Shown here: positions 1 to 5,303 of the stretch, one piece after another | Layout of the letters: every line of letters begins with the position of its first letter | How positions within the stretch are numbered: position 1 is the stretch's first letter | Source: an uncultured bacterium | Lineage (GTDB): Bacteria; Planctomycetota; UBA1135; GCA-002686595 | Length of the DNA stretch: 5,303 nucleotides | Reading direction: 5' to 3' | Assembly: GCA_902826945.1 (NCBI GenBank) | Contig: CADEGS010000276.1 | Coordinates: forward strand, 1-5,303 | Translations under genes and position numbers: made by a program | The notes under the pieces: model-generated | The model's input: only the letters and a program-made list of their open reading frames with translations | What the model was told of the DNA's origin: nothing | The model's database searches: none

Positions 1-2
1 CG

Positions 3-857
<855 letters not shown>

Positions 858-868
858 GCCGCGCGCAC

Positions 869-873
869 GAGGA
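869..873 (+). promoter_or_regulatory. Ribosome binding site of sufC
   Basis: GAGGA lies 6 bases before the sufC ATG at 880, in the 22-base gap after sufB. It is the best Shine-Dalgarno match in the window and fixes the sufC start. Confidence 0.75.
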
Positions 874-879
874 AACGCG

Positions 880-1646
<767 letters not shown>

Positions 1647-1650
<4 letters not shown>

Positions 1651-2939
1651 TCGAGATGCTCGAAGGGCGCGGCACGGCCGCGCTGCGCGAGCGCCTGGAG
1701 GCGCTGGCCGCGCCGGGGGCGCCGCTCGCGGCGGAGCGCCGCGCCGCCTTCGCGCGCTTCGAGCGCCTGGGCTGGCCGACGCGCCGTCTGGAGGCCTGGA
1801 AGTACACCTCGGTCGCGCACCTGGCGAAGGCGGCCCTGGCGCGCCCGCGCGGCGAGCCGGAGCTGGATGCCGCCGAGCGCCGCGCGCTCGGCCCCGAGCT
1901 CGGCGGCCCGCGCCTGGTGCTCGTGGACGGGCGCCTCGCGCCGGCGCTCTCGCGCGGCGCCGAGGCGCTCGCGCCGCGCGCGCTCGGCGCCGGCGACGCG
2001 GCCGCGCTGGACGCGCGCGACGAGACGCACCCCTTCGCCGCGCTGAACGCGGCGCTCTTCGAGGGCGGGCTGGAGCTCGCGCTCGAGGCCGGGCGCGCGC
2101 TCGAGCAGCCCGTGGAGCTCGTGCTCGTCCGGCGCACGCGCGACGCCGCCGTGTTCCCGCGCGTGCACCTGCGCCTGGAGCGCGGCGCGCGCCTGCGCCT
2201 CTTCGTGCGCCACGTGGACCTCGGCACGGGCGCCTCGCTCTCGGCCGGCCTCTTGCGCGCCGAGCTCGGCCAGGACGCCGCGCTGGAGCACTGCGAGCTC
2301 GTGCCCGACGGCGGCGCGGGCTCGCACCTGGGCCTGCGGCGGGCCGCCCTCGGGCGCGACGCGCGCCTGACGAGCGGCGTGCTGCTGCTCGGCGCCGCGC
2401 TGCAGCGCGACGAGCTCGAGGTGCGCTTCCGCGAGCCCGGCGGCGAGGCCGAGCTCTCCGGCCTGGCCGTCGCCGGCCGCGGCCAGCACGCCGACTGCCG
2501 CACGTTCGTGGACCACGCCCCGCCCGCCTGCGCCAGCCGCCAGCTCTACCACGCCGTCGTCGGCCCCGAGGCCCACGCCGTGTTCAACGGCGCCGTGCTC
2601 GTGCGCCCGCACGCGCAGGGCACGCAGGCGCGCCAGACGAACCGCAACCTGCTGCTGGCCGACACGGCGCGCGCCGACACCAAGCCCGAGCTCGAGATCT
2701 TCGCCGACGACGTGCAGTGCTCGCACGGCGCGACGATCGGGCAGCTCGACGAGACGGCGCTCTTCTACCTGCGCTCGCGCGCGCTCGGCGAGCGCCAGGC
2801 ACGCGCGCTCCTGACGCGCGCCTTCGCCGCCGCGATCCCGGCGGCCGCGCGCACGCCCGCGCTGGCGGCCGCGCTCGAGCAGGCGCTGGAGCGCCGCCTG
2901 GAGGCGCCCGACCTCGAGCAGCACGCGAGCCCCGCATGA
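1647..2939 (+). CDS. sufD: SufD, SufB-paralogue subunit of the SufBC2D complex
   Basis: Forms the SufB-SufD heterodimer that SufC drives. SufD is needed for iron acquisition and completes the cluster site. I chose GTG 1647, giving 430 residues (E. coli SufD is about 423), because it overlaps the sufC stop as GTGA and has GGGAG 6 bases upstream; the frame stays open further upstream inside sufC, but starts there would be false. ATG 1656 is the alternative. The N-terminal motif GWPTRRLEAWKYTS is typical of SufD. The C-terminal core holds FNGAVLVRPHAQGTQARQTN, then TKPELEIFADDVQCSHGATI. Cys358 and His360 there match the SufD residues thought to face the SufB cluster site, and FYLRSRALG follows. 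The middle (about residues 60-330) is poor in lysine and rich in Ala, Arg, Leu and Glu, reflecting extreme GC pressure, and is recognisable only as the beta-helix region. It shares ATGA with sufS. Confidence 0.95.
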
Positions 2940-4198
2940 GCCCCGCCCCCCGCACCGCCACCCCGCGCCCCGTGCCGGCCCTGGACGTCGCGCGCATCCG
3001 GGCCGCCTTCCCGGCGCTGGCGCAGGAGATCGACGGCAAGCCGCTGGTCTACCTCGACAACGCCGCCACGTCGCAGAAGCCGCTGGCCGTGCTGGAGGCG
3101 CTCGACGGCTTCTACCGCCGCGACTGCGCCAACATCCACCGCGGCGTGCACCGCCTGAGCGTGCGCGCCACCGAGGCCTACGAGAACGCGCGCGCCCGGC
3201 TGCAGCGCTTCCTCGGTGCGCGCTCGCGCAAGGAGGTCGTGTTCGTGCGCGGCGCGACCGAGGGCGTGAACCTGGTCGCGCAGAGCTGGGCGCGCCCGCG
3301 CCTGCGCCCGGGCGACGAGATCGTCGTCACCGAGCTCGAGCACCACTCGAACATCGTGCCCTGGCAGATCCTCTGCGGGCAGACCGGCGCCGTCCTGCGC
3401 CCGGCCCCGATCGACGAGCGCGGCGCCGTGGACCAGGACGCCTTCCGCGCGCTGCTCGGTCCGCGCACGCGCCTGGTGGCGCTGGCACACGTCTCGAACG
3501 CGCTCGGCACGATCAACCCCGTGGCCGAGATGGTGGCCGCCGCGCACGAGGTCGGCGCCGTGGCGCTGGTCGACGGCGCGCAGGCCGCGCCGCACCTGCG
3601 CGTGGACGTGCGCGCGCTCGACGCCGACTTCTACGTCGTCTCCGGGCACAAGATGTATGGGCCCACGGGCATCGGCGTGCTGGTCGCGCGCGAGAGCCTG
3701 CTCGAGTCGATGGAGCCATGGCAGGGCGGCGGGGACATGATCCTGTCGGTGTCCTTCGAGGGCACGACATGGAACGAGCTGCCCTACCGCTTCGAGGCCG
3801 GCACGCCGCACATCGCGGGCGGGATCGGCCTGGGCGCCGCCGCGGAGTTCCTGGACGGGCTGGGCCTGGAGAGCGTCGCCGCGCACGAGGACGAGCTCCT
3901 GCGCCGCGCCACCGAGCGCGTCGGCGCGATCGAGGGCGTGCGCCTCGTCGGCACGGCGCCGCACAAGGCCAGCGTGCTGTCCTTCACGCTCGAGGGCATC
4001 CACCCGCACGACCTCGGCACGGTGCTCGACCAGGAGGGCGTGGCGGTGCGCACCGGCCACCACTGCGCCCAGCCGGTGATGACGCGCTACGGCCTCAGCG
4101 CCACGACGCGCGCCTCGTTCGGCCTGTACAACACCCTCGACGAGGTGGACCGCCTCGTCGAGGGCATCCACGTCGCCAAGCGCCTGTTCGGCTCATGA
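2936..4198 (+). CDS. sufS: SufS, type II cysteine desulfurase (SufU-dependent type)
   Basis: PLP enzyme that converts L-cysteine to L-alanine and holds the sulfur as a persulfide for SufU. 420 residues from ATG 2936, which overlaps the sufD stop as ATGA; the Shine-Dalgarno match is weak (GCGAG 6 bases upstream), so coupling is likely. Landmarks are VYLDNAATSQKP near the N-terminus, the PLP-stacking region ELEHHSNIVPWQ (His136/137), the PLP Schiff-base Lys239 in SGHKMYGPTG, and the catalytic Cys377 in RTGHHCAQPV on the short type II loop. His358 in HPHDLGTVLD lies 19 residues before the catalytic Cys, exactly the spacing of B. subtilis His342 to Cys361, the residue that takes the SufU zinc. 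About 15 extra Pro/Arg/Thr-rich residues precede the fold. GTG 2972 is a possible shorter start but has no ribosome binding site. CsdA is a paralogue alternative, made unlikely by the operon. Confidence 0.97.
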   Translation: MSPAPRTATPRPVPALDVARIRAAFPALAQEIDGKPLVYLDNAATSQKPLAVLEALDGFYRRDCANIHRGVHRLSVRATEAYENARARLQRFLGARSRKEVVFVRGATEGVNLVAQSWARPRLRPGDEIVVTELEHHSNIVPWQILCGQTGAVLRPAPIDERGAVDQDAFRALLGPRTRLVALAHVSNALGTINPVAEMVAAAHEVGAVALVDGAQAAPHLRVDVRALDADFYVVSGHKMYGPTGIGVLVARESLLESMEPWQGGGDMILSVSFEGTTWNELPYRFEAGTPHIAGGIGLGAAAEFLDGLGLESVAAHEDELLRRATERVGAIEGVRLVGTAPHKASVLSFTLEGIHPHDLGTVLDQEGVAVRTGHHCAQPVMTRYGLSATTRASFGLYNTLDEVDRLVEGIHVAKRLFGS

Positions 4199-4641
4199 GC
4201 GGCCTGCGCGAGCTGTACCAGGAGGTCATCCTCCACCATTCGAAGGCGCCGCGAAACTTCGGCGTGCTGGAGCACGCCAACCGCGCCGCCGACGGTCACA
4301 ACCCGCTGTGCGGCGATCGCCTGCACCTGACGCTCGACGTCCATGACGGCCGCGTGCGCGACGTGCGCTTCCGGGGCGAGGGCTGCGCGATCTCGACCGC
4401 CTCGGCGTCCGTCATGACCGACGCCCTGAAGGGCGTCAGCGAGGAGCGCGCGCGCGAGCTCTTCCGCGCCTTCCGCGCCATGGTCACCGGCCAGGGCGAG
4501 GCCGACGTCGAGGCGCTGGGCAAGCTGGGCGTGTTCGCCGGCGTGCGCGACTTCCCCGTGCGGGTGAAGTGCGCGATGCTCGCCTGGCGCACGCTCGAGG
4601 CCGCGCTGGGCGGAACGCACGACCCCGTCAGCACCGAGTGA
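4195..4641 (+). CDS. sufU: SufU, zinc-dependent sulfurtransferase partner of SufS
   Basis: Accepts sulfur from SufS and passes it to SufB. 148 residues from ATG 4195, which overlaps the sufS stop as ATGA with no ribosome binding site visible, so it probably depends on ribosomes finishing sufS. The N-terminus LRELYQEVILHHSKAPRNFG is typical of the IscU/SufU fold. The zinc set Cys39 and Asp41 (NPLCGDR), Cys64 (GEGCAIS) and Cys126 (VKCAMLAW) matches B. subtilis C41, D43, C66 and C128. The Cys64-Cys126 gap of 62 equals that of SufU and is about 19 longer than the C63-C106 gap of E. coli IscU. That insertion, together with the neighbouring SufS carrying the docking His, marks it as SufU and not an IscU scaffold. 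It ends near GGTHDPVSTE, and sufT follows 7 bases later. Confidence 0.96.
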   Translation: MSGLRELYQEVILHHSKAPRNFGVLEHANRAADGHNPLCGDRLHLTLDVHDGRVRDVRFRGEGCAISTASASVMTDALKGVSEERARELFRAFRAMVTGQGEADVEALGKLGVFAGVRDFPVRVKCAMLAWRTLEAALGGTHDPVSTE

Positions 4642-4648
4642 GACGAGC

Positions 4649-5038
4649 ATGAGCGCCGAGCACCAGGGCCACCACCAAGCCCCGCCGCCCGCCCCCGCAG
4701 GCTTCCGACCGGAGCACGCGCGCGAGGAGCCGCGCTCCGAGCTCGAGCAGCGCATCGTGGACGCGGTGAAGACCGTCTACGACCCCGAGATCCCGGTCAA
4801 CATCTACGAGCTCGGCCTGGTGTACGAGCTCGTCGTCACGCCCGAGGGCGCGGCGCACCTGCGCATGACGCTGACCTCGCCTGCCTGTCCCGTCGCCGGC
4901 TCGCTGCCGGGCGACGTCGAGAACACCGTGCGCAAGGTCGAGGGCGTGACCGCGGTCAAGGTCGAGGTGACCTGGGACCCGCCCTGGGCGCCCGAGATGA
5001 TGACCGACGCGGCGCGGCTGCAGCTCGGCATGTTCTGA
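4649..5038 (+). CDS. sufT: SufT-like MIP18/DUF59 family Fe-S maturation protein
   Basis: Small cytosolic protein of the MIP18 (DUF59) family, in which SufT members assist Fe-S protein maturation, especially when demand is high; the precise chemistry is not settled. 129 residues. The domain covers about residues 31-129: DPEIPVNIYELGLVY (45-59), TSPACPVAG with the conserved Cys80, and the WDPPW motif (109-113), followed by MTDAARLQLGMF, all as in SUF-linked SufT. Before it lies a low-complexity tail of about 30 residues rich in His, Gln and Pro (HQGHHQAPPPAPAG), which I do not recognise as a domain. The start ATG 4649 is 7 bases after the sufU stop, with only a weak GAG-rich Shine-Dalgarno region overlapping that stop. 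Being last in the run, it is probably cotranscribed. PaaD, a relative in phenylacetate degradation, is excluded by context and motif. Confidence 0.93.
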   Translation: MSAEHQGHHQAPPPAPAGFRPEHAREEPRSELEQRIVDAVKTVYDPEIPVNIYELGLVYELVVTPEGAAHLRMTLTSPACPVAGSLPGDVENTVRKVEGVTAVKVEVTWDPPWAPEMMTDAARLQLGMF

Positions 5039-5065
5039 GCCGACGTCCGCGGGGGGCGCGCGCGC

Positions 5066-5071
5066 TACCCT
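5066..5071 (+). promoter_or_regulatory. Possible -10 element for a leaderless transcript
   Basis: TACCCT fits the TANNNT pattern of a housekeeping -10 hexamer, and 7 bases separate it from the A of ATG 5079. Transcription would then start at the start codon itself. No ribosome binding site is seen before that ATG, which agrees. A clear -35 is not visible (the expected place reads ACGTCC), so this stays tentative. Confidence 0.4.
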
Positions 5072-5078
5072 CGCGGGC

Positions 5079-5303
5079 ATGCAACCCTCCCTCACCTCCG
5101 GCCGCTCCGCAGCCGCGCGACTGGCCGGCGGGCTCGCCTGCCTGCTCGTGGCCCTGGGCGCGTCGGCGGCGCTGGCCGGCCTGGGCTGGAGCGCCCTCCC
5201 CGGCTGCGGCCCGGAGAGCCCCTGCGCGCGCGCCGCCGCCAGCGCCTGGGGCCACGTGCCGCTCCTCGGCTGGTCCACGGCCGAGCTGGGCCTGGTCCAC
5301 TTC
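5079..5303 (+). CDS. Probable vitamin K epoxide reductase (VKOR) family membrane protein, 3' end outside window
   Basis: Only the first 75 codons are present; the frame is open to the right edge. VKOR homologues in bacteria sit in the inner membrane and reoxidise a DsbA-like partner using quinone, supporting disulfide formation outside the cytoplasm. After a short basic start, residues 15-41 are a hydrophobic Ala/Leu/Gly segment suited to the first membrane helix. The next loop has Cys43 and Cys49, then Ser55 and Trp57 in SAWGHVP. The C-x5-C spacing and the Ser 6 residues after the second Cys match the loop cysteines C50/C56 and S62 of the Synechococcus enzyme. S-x-W-G also resembles human VKORC1 S57/W59. 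The C-x-x-C active site would lie beyond the window. ATG 5079 is the only nearby start in frame; it lacks a Shine-Dalgarno and may be leaderless. It is probably a separate transcription unit; any link to SUF is unproven. Confidence 0.68.
   Translation, partial: MQPSLTSGRSAAARLAGGLACLLVALGASAALAGLGWSALPGCGPESPCARAAASAWGHVPLLGWSTAELGLVHF

Noticed and set aside
2717..2935. ATG 2717 as the sufS start
   Set aside because: It lies inside the most conserved part of sufD, and the added 73 residues are low complexity. ATG 2936 gives a normal SufS.
2765..4171. 468-codon open frame on the minus strand across sufS
   Set aside because: Same GC-driven shadow. It covers a well-supported desulfurase gene and has no domain-like features.
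3718..4194. ATG 3718 as the sufU start
   Set aside because: It would add 159 low-complexity residues inside sufS. The SufU fold begins at ATG 4195.
4195..4641. IscU scaffold or NifU-like annotation for the SufU gene
   Set aside because: The 62-residue gap between the second and third Cys and the SufS partner His indicate SufU.
5025..5043. Inverted repeat TCGGC...GCCGA around the sufT stop as a terminator
   Set aside because: Only a 5-base stem with a 9-base loop and no T-run after it; expected by chance at this GC content. No terminator is called between sufT and the next gene.
4628..5278. Minus-strand open frame over sufT and the 3' flank
   Set aside because: Repetitive Ala/Arg/Gly composition without motifs; sufT and the VKOR-like frame explain the sequence better.

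Overview
The window is a very GC-rich bacterial segment with all genes on the + strand and codons ending almost always in G or C. It holds most of one SUF iron-sulfur cluster assembly operon, sufB(partial)-sufC-sufD-sufS-sufU-sufT, followed by the first 75 codons of a separate gene that looks like a vitamin K epoxide reductase (VKOR) family membrane protein, cut by the right edge. No rRNA, tRNA, mobile element, CRISPR array or integrase is visible, and no stretch longer than about 40 bases lacks a gene.

Layout: bases 1-857 are the C-terminal 57% or so of SufB, the scaffold subunit. SufC (880-1650) is the ABC-type ATPase, SufD (1647-2939) the SufB paralogue, SufS (2936-4198) the type II cysteine desulfurase, SufU (4195-4641) the zinc-dependent sulfur-transfer partner, and SufT (4649-5038) a MIP18/DUF59 protein. 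sufC/sufD, sufS and sufU are joined by 4-base start/stop overlaps (GTGA, ATGA, ATGA), so translational coupling is likely. A 40-base gap then leads to the VKOR-like gene at 5079. That gene has no ribosome binding site but has a TANNNT hexamer placed so that transcription could begin at its own ATG (leaderless).

How they work together (family knowledge): SufS removes sulfur from cysteine as a persulfide. SufU accepts it by a zinc ligand swap and passes it to SufB in the SufBC2D complex, where SufC ATP hydrolysis opens the SufB-SufD interface so the cluster can form. SufT helps cluster maturation or delivery. All residues I could check by spacing are present: the SufB R-x-N, sulfur-entry Cys and cluster-site Cys; the SufD Cys/His pair; the SufS Lys, Cys and SufU-docking His; and the SufU C-D-C-C zinc set. 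The operon therefore reads as intact and functional.

Organism: the composition and the sufBCDSU-sufT order with a SufU-type (not SufE) partner fit a high-GC bacterium outside the Enterobacteria. Planctomycetota, Myxococcota or a similar environmental lineage are guesses that this window cannot settle. I see an ordinary housekeeping region with a few local curiosities, not a new system.
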